Below, in pieces: positions 8,337 through 16,757 of a stretch of 64,000 nt of DNA. The number at the start of each line of letters is the position of its first letter. Within the stretch, counting starts at the first letter, position 1. Made by a program: the position numbers and the translations under genes. This DNA is from Bifidobacterium ramosum. GTDB taxonomy: Bacteria; Actinomycetota; Actinomycetes; Actinomycetales; Bifidobacteriaceae. The notes under the pieces were generated by a model, which saw only the letters and a program-made list of their open reading frames with translations, searched no databases and was not told where the DNA came from. The stretch is from positions 1 through 64,000 of the forward strand of contig NZ_WBSM01000013.1 of assembly GCF_009299505.1 (NCBI RefSeq), written 5' to 3'.

Positions 8337-8357
8337 CTTGAGTCTATGTGGCTCAAG
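8337..8357 (-). promoter_or_regulatory. HAIR element (HspR operator)
   Basis: CTTGAGT, seven bases, GCTCAAG. The known actinobacterial HAIR consensus bound by HspR is CTTGAGT-N7-ACTCAAG, so only one position differs. It lies upstream of hsp20, pointing to heat-inducible derepression. Confidence 0.75.
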
Positions 8358-8384
8358 TTTTGATGGATGCCTCCGTTTGCACTC

Positions 8385-8438
8385 CTCAACGGACATACAG
8401 CCGATTGCGTGGTCGAAATCGGCTGTATGTCCGTCAGG
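8385..8438. repeat. PAL1 hairpin copy 9
   Basis: Canonical left arm; the right arm ends CCGTCAGG. Lies just upstream of the HAIR element on the hsp20 strand, in a non-terminator position. Confidence 0.88.
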
Positions 8439-8490
8439 GATGGGGGTTGTAAGTTGAGGGTGAGTCGCGTATCGTCTGGATATCGCCGTT

Positions 8491-8548
8491 CTCTCAACGG
8501 ACATACGGCCGATTTGGATGGCCGAATCGGCCGTATGTCCGTTGAGGA
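8491..8548. repeat. PAL1 hairpin copy 10, compensated stem
   Basis: CTCAACGGACATACGGCCGATT pairs with AATCGGCCGTATGTCCGTTGAG over the full 22 bp. The usual ACAGCCG/CGGCTGT pair is changed to ACGGCCG/CGGCCGT on both sides, a two-sided A-T to G-C substitution. Confidence 0.93.
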
Positions 8549-8598
8549 GTGAGGACGATGACGCTACGGATATGACTGAGCGTTGATTCCTGTCCTGT

Positions 8599-8649
8599 CT
8601 GCGGACATACAGCCGATTTGGGTAGGTGAAACGGCTGTATGTCCGTTGA
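8599..8649. repeat. PAL1 hairpin copy 11
   Basis: GCGGACATACAGCCG pairs with CGGCTGTATGTCCGT; shorter stem. Bases 8143-8796 contain only the hsp20 promoter region and PAL1 copies. Confidence 0.85.
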
Positions 8650-8703
8650 TGGGTGAGGGTGATGGCGCTAAGGATGTGGCCCGGGTGTTGATTCCCGCCA
8701 TCC

Positions 8704-8758
8704 CCTTACGGACATACAGCCGATTCGGCCGCCAAAATCGGCTGTATGTCCGTAAGAG
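8704..8758. repeat. PAL1 hairpin copy 12
   Basis: CTTACGGACATACAGCCGATT pairs with AATCGGCTGTATGTCCGTAAG, carrying the matched TTACGG/CCGTAA ends also seen in copy 5. Confidence 0.9.
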
Positions 8759-8771
8759 AGGATGCGGGCTG

Positions 8772-8789
8772 CTCTGTATGTCCGTTGGG
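8772..8789. repeat. solo PAL1 half-element
   Basis: CTCTGTATGTCCGTTGGG matches only a right arm. No left arm lies nearby except that of copy 12, which already has a partner. Confidence 0.6.
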
Positions 8790-8796
8790 GAGATAG

Positions 8797-11094
8797 CTAG
8801 AGCGTGCGACGGAACGGCGGTGCGGGGAGACCGTCGCCGTTGAACAGCGAGGCGGGTCCCCAGCTGCGCCACGCATACCGCACGGCAACGGGTCGCATCA
8901 CCGCAGTCGCATCGCGGTGTGATCCGTTGCCGTTGACCGCATGCTCGGCATCTCCCTCATCATTCGTGCCGAGCGTGCCAACCGTGCCGAGCGTGTCATC
9001 TGCGTCGGCCGTGCCATCGGCGCCGTCGCGGCTGTGCGTATCGACCGTGCCGCCCTTCGCGTGCAGCACGACCGTATCTCCGTGGATCGTGGCGTCGGCG
9101 GGATGGTAGATGCCGTCCGCGCCGGCCAGCTCGAATCCCGACTGTCCGGCCTCGCGATAGCGGCGGGATGCTGCACTCTTGCCATTATCGTCAGTACCGT
9201 TTGCGATACCGGCGCCGTTGATGATCCCGGTGCCGTGCGTGCCGTCGGCGCCGCTGTCCGCGCCACCGTTGCCGGCGTTACTGCCGCTGTCATTGCCGTC
9301 GTTATGGTCGCCGCCGTTGTCGTTATCGGCGCCAGCATCGCCGTACGTTCCCGGAGTGGTGCCGTCGAAATGCAGTCCATCCGCATGATCGAACCGCAGC
9401 GCGACTGTAATGGTATGGTCGCACTGTGATTCATCGCCGTCAGCGTCGGCACTGTCATCCACACGGACATTGCTATCGTTGGCATCGTCCGTAACGTATG
9501 CACTATCCGCAGTCCGTGCGGCATCATGATCGTCCCGCGCACTGGTAACGGTACTGATAACGGTACCGGTAACGGCCGCACTGCCAACGGTCGCACCGAT
9601 CAGTTCCGGTCCGTCCACGGCGATGTCCGTACGCCCGTAGACGTGCCGTAACGCGCAGTCGGCCAGCCGTTCGCCGGGCGTACGCTTGTCGGTCGGATGG
9701 ATGTTGTCGAATTCGCCGCAGTCGATCGTCGTGATCGTGTATACGTTCGCAATCGTGCGTGCCGCATCCCACTGCGCCTCGCGGATCACCGGCCAATGCA
9801 GCGGGTCGGCGTGTGCCGCGGCCGTGGTCTTGTCGATCCACTGCGGCAGCTGCACGATCAGGAACGGCAGCGCGTCGGTCTTCCCCTCGCCGTCGTTCGA
9901 ACGTTCCCACAACCCGCGCCACTCGCCGATCAGCAGCGGCAGCAGCTCACGGTACGAGTCACAGTACGCCTCGTCTTCCTCGCCCTGATACCACAGGAAC
10001 CCGGCGATGCCGTACGGCGCGACGCGTTCGACCATCGTGCCGAACGGTCCGGTCGGCCGGTACTGCGAGGTCGGCGTGACCGGCGGCGGCCACGGGCATT
10101 CGCCGTACCGTGCGTTCAGCGTGTCCCACGTGATGTCCGGTTCAGCCGCACGCGCCTTGCCGATCGCATCGTTCCATGCGTCGAACCGCATCTTCCACGC
10201 AACCGTTTCAGTTTCGAACTGTTCGTCCGTCTTGCCGGCGATCGCCGCGTCGAACCGCGCGAGATAGCCGCGTCCGGCCTCGCACGTCTCCAGCGTGGCC
10301 CGGCTCATCCACGACGTGATCGACGTGCCGCCGATATAGCAGTCCACGATGCCGACCGGCATGTCCGGCCCCAGTTCGGCGCGCAGTTTCCGCGCGAAAT
10401 AGTACGCGACTGCGGACATGTAGCCGCTGGTGTCCGGCCCGCTCGGTTGCCAGACCGCGTGATCCTCGGCGTCCGTGTCGACGACGCCGGTTTTCGGCGT
10501 GTTGTAAAACCGCAGCAGCGGGTCGGTGCTCGCCGCGACGGCCGCATCCGCCCCCGCGCTGTTGCGCAGCTCGAGCTCCATGTTGCTTTGCCCGCCGGCC
10601 AGCCACACCTCGCCCACGTACACGCGCAGGTATTTGAGCGTGATGCCGGATCGGTCGCTGACGGTCAGCTCGTATGGGCCGCCGGCCTCGAGCGCGGGCA
10701 GCGTGACGAGCCAGTCGCCGTACGCGTCGATGGTGCCGAACGCGCTGACGCGATCGGTTTGTGCGGTGGACGATTGGCTGACATGGAGCGTCAGCGGCAT
10801 GGTCGCGCCGTCTTCTGACAGGGTGACGATGACCGGTCGGCCGGGGGTGCCGGTGCCGAACACGGGGATCGGCCGGTGCCGTTGCAGCACCATGTCGTGC
10901 GAGAAGATCGCGGCCGGGCGCAGTTCCGGCGCGCCGATCGGCTTGTCGACGGCATCGGACTCGGCTCCGGCGGCCAGTCCGGACATGTTCGCGCCGGGGG
11001 CCGGGCCGGTGGCGATGGCGGACGGTTCCGGCGTGGTGTCGGGCGATGTGGCCGTGGCTGCGGCGGAGGCAGTTTCACGTGATGTTTCACTCAT
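8797..11094 (-). CDS. sialate O-acetylesterase-like (SASA family) esterase
   Basis: SGNH-type carbohydrate esterase predicted to remove O-acetyl groups from sugars, 765 aa. The catalytic Ser is near residue 170 in WLAGGQSNMEL, and the Asp/His pair is in DNIHPTDK. The start at 11094 follows GGAAGGA and lies four bases past the CE2 stop, so the pair is translationally linked; 90 upstream codons are excluded. There is no signal peptide, so it is probably intracellular and acts on imported acetylated oligosaccharides. The C-terminal third is broken by long Asp/Gly/Asn-rich low-complexity inserts between recognisable beta segments such as VALRFDHADGLHFDG and VRYAWRSWGPASLFN. Confidence 0.82.
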   Translation of the reverse strand: MSETSRETASAAATATSPDTTPEPSAIATGPAPGANMSGLAAGAESDAVDKPIGAPELRPAAIFSHDMVLQRHRPIPVFGTGTPGRPVIVTLSEDGATMPLTLHVSQSSTAQTDRVSAFGTIDAYGDWLVTLPALEAGGPYELTVSDRSGITLKYLRVYVGEVWLAGGQSNMELELRNSAGADAAVAASTDPLLRFYNTPKTGVVDTDAEDHAVWQPSGPDTSGYMSAVAYYFARKLRAELGPDMPVGIVDCYIGGTSITSWMSRATLETCEAGRGYLARFDAAIAGKTDEQFETETVAWKMRFDAWNDAIGKARAAEPDITWDTLNARYGECPWPPPVTPTSQYRPTGPFGTMVERVAPYGIAGFLWYQGEEDEAYCDSYRELLPLLIGEWRGLWERSNDGEGKTDALPFLIVQLPQWIDKTTAAAHADPLHWPVIREAQWDAARTIANVYTITTIDCGEFDNIHPTDKRTPGERLADCALRHVYGRTDIAVDGPELIGATVGSAAVTGTVISTVTSARDDHDAARTADSAYVTDDANDSNVRVDDSADADGDESQCDHTITVALRFDHADGLHFDGTTPGTYGDAGADNDNGGDHNDGNDSGSNAGNGGADSGADGTHGTGIINGAGIANGTDDNGKSAASRRYREAGQSGFELAGADGIYHPADATIHGDTVVLHAKGGTVDTHSRDGADGTADADDTLGTVGTLGTNDEGDAEHAVNGNGSHRDATAVMRPVAVRYAWRSWGPASLFNGDGLPAPPFRRTL

Positions 11095-11098
11095 GATC

Positions 11099-12409
11099 TC
11101 AGTCCTTCCAGATGTCGTCGCCGAGCGACTCGATGAACGCGGTGAGCTCGCGGGCCATCTCCTCGTGCTCCGCGATGCGTGGATGACCCGGGGTCGCCGC
11201 GCCGTTGCGCGCGAACATGAAGTGGTGCGCGACGGGACCGCGGCCGCGGGAGACGGCGGAATCGTTGCCGTTGACGTCGTGTGCAGCAGCGTTGTCATGG
11301 CTGACAACGCTGGCATCAGTGCGTGCGTATGTATCCGTGGCATCCGCAGTGCCAGCGTTCGCAAACGGAGTCGTGCCGAACGGTGCCGTCGGCGGCTCGT
11401 CGATCGTCGCGTTGAACGACCGCACGGCCTCGTCGATCGCGCGGTCCCACGCAGGATCGTGCATCAACAGCGTGGTGATGCATACGATCGTCGCGTGCGG
11501 ATACTGCGCATGGATCGACCGCAGGAAATCCACGTACCGCGTACGCCAGTGCGCCGCCTCGAACCCGTCGTAGTCGTTCGCCATGAAGTCGTTCGGATGC
11601 GCGTCGTTCTGTCCGATCGCGACTACCACGACGTGCGGTGTGTACCGCGAGAAATCCCACGGTTTCGTCTCGCCGAGCGCCGGGTTGTACTCGATGCGAT
11701 CCCAGATGCTTTCCTGGCCGACGTAATTCGGCCCGCAGAACCAGCCGATGCCGTCGATCAGCGACGCGCCGCCCTGCGACGTGTCGTGCAACGCCGCGCC
11801 GAGATTGCGCGCGACGATCGCGTCATACGAGTACCACGCGTTGCTGTAACCGCTCAAGTCGACGTCCGGGTCGGCCTTGCCGACGTACAGCGACGCCTCG
11901 TTGCGCTCGCCGCAAGACACCGAGTCGCCGAAGACTTCGATGCGGCGGGTCGGCGCGGGGTCGAGCGGCGGCATCACCTGCGCGCCGGGGTCGAGGCCGA
12001 AGCCGAGCATGTCAAGATAATGCTGGCCGTCCTGCCGTTTGAACACGATCGCCTCGTGCTCGATGTCGGGCAGGTTGTCGGCCAGTGTGACCGTGACCGG
12101 GCCGTATGTGGGCGCGTGGTCGGGGTCCGTGGCGCCGGACGGGATGCGGACCTTGGTCTGCACGCCGTCGATGATGACGCCAAGTTGCGTGTCGCCGTAC
12201 GTCCAGTGGTTGACGACGGTGGCGGTGAGCGACGTGCCGGTGAAACGGAACGCGGTCTGCGTGTACGGATAGACCCAGACCGGTCGGGTGGGATCAGCGT
12301 CGTCTATGCGGCCCATCGTGCGCAGGGCCGGATGGTTCAGCGTGATGACGGTGCGGCTGTCGTTGTGGTCGGCGTGTTGCGTGGCGCTGGTGTCTGCGGT
12401 CTGGTTCAT
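11099..12409 (-). CDS. CE2-like SGNH acetylesterase
   Basis: Carbohydrate esterase with an N-terminal jelly-roll (residues 20-140; WVYPYTQTAFRFTGTSL) and an SGNH hydrolase domain, as in CE2 acetyl-xylan/mannan esterases. 436 aa. The catalytic Ser163 is in FGDSVSCGE, the Asn/Asp block is AIGQNDAHPNDF, and the C-terminal His is in GHPRIAEHEE. No signal peptide. A low-complexity insert of about 45 residues precedes the C-terminal His block. First gene of a two-gene unit with the SASA esterase. GAGGAG is present but lies about 15 bases from the ATG. A TTAACCGGTTAA operator lies in the divergent promoter. Confidence 0.8.
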   Translation of the reverse strand: MNQTADTSATQHADHNDSRTVITLNHPALRTMGRIDDADPTRPVWVYPYTQTAFRFTGTSLTATVVNHWTYGDTQLGVIIDGVQTKVRIPSGATDPDHAPTYGPVTVTLADNLPDIEHEAIVFKRQDGQHYLDMLGFGLDPGAQVMPPLDPAPTRRIEVFGDSVSCGERNEASLYVGKADPDVDLSGYSNAWYSYDAIVARNLGAALHDTSQGGASLIDGIGWFCGPNYVGQESIWDRIEYNPALGETKPWDFSRYTPHVVVVAIGQNDAHPNDFMANDYDGFEAAHWRTRYVDFLRSIHAQYPHATIVCITTLLMHDPAWDRAIDEAVRSFNATIDEPPTAPFGTTPFANAGTADATDTYARTDASVVSHDNAAAHDVNGNDSAVSRGRGPVAHHFMFARNGAATPGHPRIAEHEEMARELTAFIESLGDDIWKD

Positions 12410-12519
12410 GGCGATCTTCGTTGCTCCTCATTGATGTGGAATGATGCCGGTTCAGCCGGGGTGGCGATGCGCCGCGAGGGGCGATGGTCGAGTGACGTAA
12501 TCCCGTGTCGCGCAACACC

Positions 12520-12531
12520 TTAACCGGTTAA
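12520..12531. promoter_or_regulatory. LacI-type operator TTAACCGGTTAA between esterase and GH1 genes
   Basis: Perfect 12-bp palindrome in the divergent intergenic region. A -10-like TACACT lies at 12544-12549 for the GH1 direction. The same motif precedes the 20.8 kb transporter, the GH31 gene and the AGE gene, so it probably binds the LacI regulator encoded at 27552. Confidence 0.75.
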
Positions 12532-12665
12532 TAAAAATTATGATACACTGTCTGAGGACGAAATACAGTTACCGATCGGTCGCTAACGATGGCGTCCAAT
12601 CGGACCGTTCCCGGAATCCTCCGGGAACAACGCAACAGCATCACACAAGCAGAAAGGAATCACCG

Positions 12666-14063
12666 ATGAGCCTTCCCACCGTCCCCGACAACTTCATGTT
12701 CGGCACCGCCACCGCGTCGTACCAGATCGAAGGCGCGGTCAATGAAGACGGCCGCTGCCCGTCCATCTGGGACACCTTCTCGCACGCCGCCGGACATACC
12801 GTCAACGGCGACACCGGCGACGTCGCCACCGACTCGTACCACCGCTACAAGGAAGACATCGCACTGCTCAAGGAGCTCGGCGTCGATGCCTACCGCTTCT
12901 CCATCGCCATGCCGCGTATCGTGCCCACCGAAGGCGGTCCGACCAACGAAGCCGGTCTCGACTTCTACGAGCGCGTCGTCGACGAGCTGCTCGCCAACGG
13001 CATCAAGCCGTGCGCCACGCTGTACCACTGGGATCTGCCGCAGTACCTCGGCGACAAGGGCGGCTGGCTGAACCGCGACACCGCCTACCGCGTCGCCGAC
13101 TACACGCGCCGCGTGGCCGAGCGCCTCGGCGACCGCGTCGACACGTGGATCACCCTCAACGAGCCGTGGTGCTCCTCCTACCTGAGCTACGGCGGTACCG
13201 AGCACGCGCCGGGCCTGGGCGGCGGCCCGGCCGCGTTTGAAGCGGTTCACCACCTCAACCTCGCCCACGGCCTCATGGTGCAGGAGCTGCGCGACGAACT
13301 CGGCGACGCGGCCAAGGTCGCCGTCACCCTCAACCTCCAGTTCAACCGCGGCGACGCGGACGCCGTGCACCGCACCGACCTGATCGGCAACCGCGTCTTC
13401 CTCGACCCGATGCTGCGCGGCTACTATCCGGCCGAACTGTTCGCCGTCACCAAGGGCATCTGCGACTGGTCGTTCGTCAAGGACGGCGACCTCGAGCAGA
13501 TCCACCAGCCGATCGACCTGCTCGGCATCAACTACTACTCAACCGGTTTGGTCGCGATGAGCGACCGACCGCAGTTCCCGCAGTCCACCGAAGCGAGCAC
13601 GTTCCCCGGCTGCAGCGACATCGACTGGCTGCCGACACCGGGCGAGCACACCGAAATGGGCTGGAACATCGACCCGAACGGCCTGTACGACATGCTCGTG
13701 CGCGTGCACAACAACTACCCGGAGATGCCGATGTTCATCACCGAAAACGGCATCGCGTGCGCCGACGAGCTCGTCACTGAGACCGATCCCGCGACCGGCG
13801 ACACCGTCAAGGCCGTGCACGACGATAAGCGCATCGCCTACCTCACCAAGCACTTCGACGCGGCCCGCCGCGCGATGGAGGCCGGCGTGGACCTGCGCGG
13901 CTACTTCGTGTGGTCGATGCTCGACAACTTCGAGTGGGCGTTCGGCTACACCAAGCGCTTCGGCATCACCTACGTGGATTACGAGACGCAGGAGCGCACG
14001 CCGAAGGACAGCTTCAAGTGGTACCGGAAGCTCATTGCCGGACGCGAGCTGCCGGTGCTGTGA
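12666..14063 (+). CDS. GH1 beta-glucosidase
   Basis: Retaining beta-glycosidase for cellobiose-type or beta-glucoside ends, cytoplasmic, 465 aa. Motifs: FGTATASYQIEGAVNEDG at the N terminus, acid/base Glu166 in TLNEPWC, nucleophile Glu360 in FITENGIA, and the C-terminal WSMLDNFEWAFGY. The ATG at 12666 follows GAAAGGA; the longer in-frame extension back to 12540 is rejected. Divergent from the esterase pair, sharing the TTAACCGGTTAA operator. An in-frame TCAACCGGTTTG also lies inside the gene at 13539-13550. Confidence 0.92.
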   Translation: MSLPTVPDNFMFGTATASYQIEGAVNEDGRCPSIWDTFSHAAGHTVNGDTGDVATDSYHRYKEDIALLKELGVDAYRFSIAMPRIVPTEGGPTNEAGLDFYERVVDELLANGIKPCATLYHWDLPQYLGDKGGWLNRDTAYRVADYTRRVAERLGDRVDTWITLNEPWCSSYLSYGGTEHAPGLGGGPAAFEAVHHLNLAHGLMVQELRDELGDAAKVAVTLNLQFNRGDADAVHRTDLIGNRVFLDPMLRGYYPAELFAVTKGICDWSFVKDGDLEQIHQPIDLLGINYYSTGLVAMSDRPQFPQSTEASTFPGCSDIDWLPTPGEHTEMGWNIDPNGLYDMLVRVHNNYPEMPMFITENGIACADELVTETDPATGDTVKAVHDDKRIAYLTKHFDAARRAMEAGVDLRGYFVWSMLDNFEWAFGYTKRFGITYVDYETQERTPKDSFKWYRKLIAGRELPVL

Positions 14064-14085
14064 CGGGGCGCTGATTCGAGTGCGC

Positions 14086-14135
14086 GTGGCGGAAAACGCT
14101 CGCTCAGCCGGTTCTGAGCGAGCGTTTTCCGCCAC
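14086..14135. repeat. GTGGCGG-type hairpin (PAL3), copy 1
   Basis: A perfect 22-bp stem, GTGGCGGAAAACGCTCGCTCAG and its complement, with a six-base loop, 23 bases after the GH1 stop. No T-tract follows. Related hairpins occur at 14144, 18314 and 44665. Confidence 0.9.
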
Positions 14136-14143
14136 TCCGTTGT

Positions 14144-14199
14144 GTCGTGGCGGTTTTCGCTCGCTGAGTGCCCTGTAGACGAGCGTTTTCTGCCACGAC
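14144..14199. repeat. PAL3 hairpin copy 2, partly rearranged
   Basis: GTCGTGGCGG pairs with CTGCCACGAC and CGCTCG with CGAGCG, but the TTTT blocks of both arms face each other. This gives an internal loop, as if one arm was recombined in the other orientation. Confidence 0.7.
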
Positions 14200-14303
14200 G
14201 ATGACATCATGACGATGACATCACGGACACGATGGACTTGCCGGGAACGATGATGACAGCCGGCGGCTGCCGGCGATAACGCAAGGTAAAGGAGCCGATA
14301 ATC

Positions 14304-16385
14304 ATGACGATGACAACGGTGTCAGCAGCCGACGGGCGCATGCTCTACGGCGGTGACTACAACCCGGAACAGTGGCCCGAGGAGATCTGGGCCAAGGACA
14401 TGGAACTGTTCCACGAGGCCGGCATCAACGAGGTCACGCTCAACGTGTTCTCGTGGGCCAGCCTGCAGCCCAGTGAACATGAATACGATTTCAGCCGCCT
14501 CGACCGCATCGTCGACACGGTCACCAAGGCCGGCATGAGCATCATCATGGCCACGTCCACCGGCGCGCTGCCGTCATGGCTGTCGCTCGAATATCCCGAG
14601 GTCGAACGCGTCGACTTCTTCGGTCGCAAGCATCGGCAGGGCGAACGCCACGACGCCTGCCCGAACAGTCCCGTCTACCGGCGGCTGTCGGCCGCGCTTG
14701 CCGGCAAACTTGCTGAACGATACGGCCATCTTGCCAACGTTGTCGGCTGGCACATTAGCAACGAGTACGGCGGATACTGCTACTGCGAACGGTGTACTCA
14801 AGCGTTTCAGCAGTGGCTGCGCAAGCACTACGCGACGATCGATGATCTCAACGCGGCCTGGAACACGGCGTTCTGGAGCGGCACATTCCAGTCGTTCGAC
14901 CAGATCGGACTGCCGGACTTCGCCGGCGACGGCATCGACGGCAACCGCGCCGTACTGCCCGGCTACACGATCGACTACCGCCGCTTCTTCAGCGACTCGA
15001 TCCGCGAGGCGTACCACCTCGAGAAACTCGCCGTCCGCGAGCACGACGCGGCGACGCCCGTCACCACGAACTTCATGTGGCGCTTCGACAACTACGACTA
15101 TCAGGCGTGGGGCGACGACCTCGACATCGCCTCGTGGGACTGCTACCCGCAGCGCGACACCAAGCCGTCGAGCACCGCGTTCTGGCACGAGGTGATCCGC
15201 GGCCTCAAGCACGGCCAGCCGTTCCTGCTCATGGAACAAACGCCGAGCCGGCAGAACTGGCAGGAATACTGCTATCTCAAGGCTCCGGGCCAGATGCGTG
15301 AGATGAGCTGGCATGCGGTGGCGCACGGCGCCGACTCGGTGCAGTTCTTCCAGTTGCGGCGTTCGCGCGGCGGTTGCGAGAAATTCCATGGTGCGGTGAT
15401 CGACATCGACGGGTCGAACCGGACGCGTGTGTTCCGCGAGGTCGCGCAGCTCGGTGGTGAACTGAAGCGGTTCGGTTCGCGGCTGCTCGGATCGCGCAGT
15501 GCGGCGCGCGTGGCCGTACTGTTCGATTTCCAGAACTGGTGGGGGCTCGAGGCGTGCGTCGGGCCGACCCGCGGCCTCGACTATGTGGACGAATGCGAAC
15601 GGTACTTCGCCGAGTTCGCGCGGCGCAACATCGCCGTGGATGTGGTGTCTGCGAACGTTGACATCGATGCGTACGCTATCGTGCTCGCGCCGTGCCTGTA
15701 CATGCTGCGGGGCGATATGGCCGATCGGCTGCGTGCATACGTTCGCGGCGGCGGCCGACTGTTGCTGACGACCATGAGCGCACTCGTGGACGAGCATGAC
15801 AACCTGTTCCAGGGCGAGTGCCCGGTGCCGCTGCGTGACGTGGCCGGCGTATGGGCGGAGGAGACCGACGCGCTGCCGCCGGACATGGCCGTGCCGCTGG
15901 TGTGCGGGGATGCGCCGGCGCCGGCGGATGGAGACGATGTGTTCGGTGCATGCGGACTGCTGTGCGACATCATGCATCCCGACGACGATACGCGCGTGCT
16001 CGCGCGGTACGGCGGAGACGCGTTCTACGCCGGTACGCCGGCGATCACCGCGCATGACTTCGGCGATGGACGTTGCTGGTACGTCGGCACGATGCCGGAC
16101 GAGATGGCCGCTCGTACGATCGTCGACGACCTGCTGGACGGCACCGGCATCAGCGAGATGCCCAGCCCCGCCGGCACCGAGATCACGGTGCGCATCGCTG
16201 CCGACGGCACGCGGTATACGTTCCTGCTCAACCACACCGCGCAGTCGCAGGCTGTCGTCGTTCCTTGTGACGGCGTTGATCTGCTGGGGGACGGCGGCGC
16301 GGCGGACACTCCGGCCGAGGTCTCGATCGGAACGGAGATCACGCTCGCCCCTTACGGCGTCCGCCTGATCGAAACCAGGGCCTAG
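14304..16385 (+). CDS. GH42 beta-galactosidase
   Basis: Intracellular beta-galactosidase acting on galacto-oligosaccharides or galactosyl side chains, 693 aa. Family landmarks: YGGDYNPEQWPEEIW at the N terminus, acid/base Glu154 in WHISNEYGGYCYCERC (which also holds zinc-site cysteines), and nucleophile Glu311 in LLMEQTPS. A trimerisation-type domain and a C-terminal beta domain follow. The ATG at 14304 lies after AAAGGAG. It is separated from the GH1 gene by two PAL3 hairpins, so co-transcription is uncertain. It converges on the AAA ATPase gene. Confidence 0.93.
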   Translation: MTMTTVSAADGRMLYGGDYNPEQWPEEIWAKDMELFHEAGINEVTLNVFSWASLQPSEHEYDFSRLDRIVDTVTKAGMSIIMATSTGALPSWLSLEYPEVERVDFFGRKHRQGERHDACPNSPVYRRLSAALAGKLAERYGHLANVVGWHISNEYGGYCYCERCTQAFQQWLRKHYATIDDLNAAWNTAFWSGTFQSFDQIGLPDFAGDGIDGNRAVLPGYTIDYRRFFSDSIREAYHLEKLAVREHDAATPVTTNFMWRFDNYDYQAWGDDLDIASWDCYPQRDTKPSSTAFWHEVIRGLKHGQPFLLMEQTPSRQNWQEYCYLKAPGQMREMSWHAVAHGADSVQFFQLRRSRGGCEKFHGAVIDIDGSNRTRVFREVAQLGGELKRFGSRLLGSRSAARVAVLFDFQNWWGLEACVGPTRGLDYVDECERYFAEFARRNIAVDVVSANVDIDAYAIVLAPCLYMLRGDMADRLRAYVRGGGRLLLTTMSALVDEHDNLFQGECPVPLRDVAGVWAEETDALPPDMAVPLVCGDAPAPADGDDVFGACGLLCDIMHPDDDTRVLARYGGDAFYAGTPAITAHDFGDGRCWYVGTMPDEMAARTIVDDLLDGTGISEMPSPAGTEITVRIAADGTRYTFLLNHTAQSQAVVVPCDGVDLLGDGGAADTPAEVSIGTEITLAPYGVRLIETRA

Positions 16386-16388
16386 GCC

Positions 16389-16444
16389 CTCTAACGGACA
16401 TACAGTCGATTCGGGCACGTAAATCGGCTGTATGTCCGTTAGAG
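16389..16444. repeat. PAL1 hairpin copy 13
   Basis: CTAACGGACATACAGTCGAT pairs with ATCGGCTGTATGTCCGTTAG, with one G-U-type wobble. Four bases after the GH42 stop. Confidence 0.88.
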
Positions 16445-16494
16445 AGAAGCGAGATTGCGCATTGGGACGTTCCCAAGTCCTTATTCGTTTCCCT

Positions 16495-16550
16495 TTCAAC
16501 GGACACACAGCCGATTTCCCCACCCGAATCGGCTGTATGTCCGTTGAGGG
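16495..16550. repeat. PAL1 hairpin copy 14
   Basis: The left arm carries ACACAC instead of ACATAC, giving one mismatch with the right arm. Its loop TTCCCCACCC is shared with copy 16 across the ATPase gene. Confidence 0.87.
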
Positions 16551-16651
16551 GAGAAGCGATCAGAGAGAGGAGTCGGGTCGAGGAAGGCGACTTTGCCCTG
16601 CGCAAGGTGGCTCTGCGCGAGCGCGTTTCGTGGTGGCGATGCCTCAACCTT

Positions 16652-16703
16652 TCAACGGACATACAGCCGATTAGCGGGGTGAAATCGGCTGTATGTCCGT
16701 CAG
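16652..16703. repeat. PAL1 hairpin copy 15
   Basis: Its loop TTAGCGGGGTGA is identical to that of copy 17 beyond the ATPase gene, showing that the surrounding block was duplicated. Confidence 0.88.
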
Positions 16704-16757
16704 CAAAGAGGAAGAGACGAGAAACGCAACGGAACGTGTCTTCGCTGTCTTATCGTT

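Larger units (their letters stand above)
16462..16703. repeat. left copy of the array flanking the AAA ATPase gene
   Basis: Order: X (GGGACGTTCCCAAGTCCTTA), PAL1 copy with loop TTCCCCACCC, spacer Y, PAL1 copy with loop TTAGCGGGGTGA. The same PAL1-Y-PAL1 series recurs at 17945-18166, and X recurs at 18226, on the other side of the gene. Confidence 0.85.
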
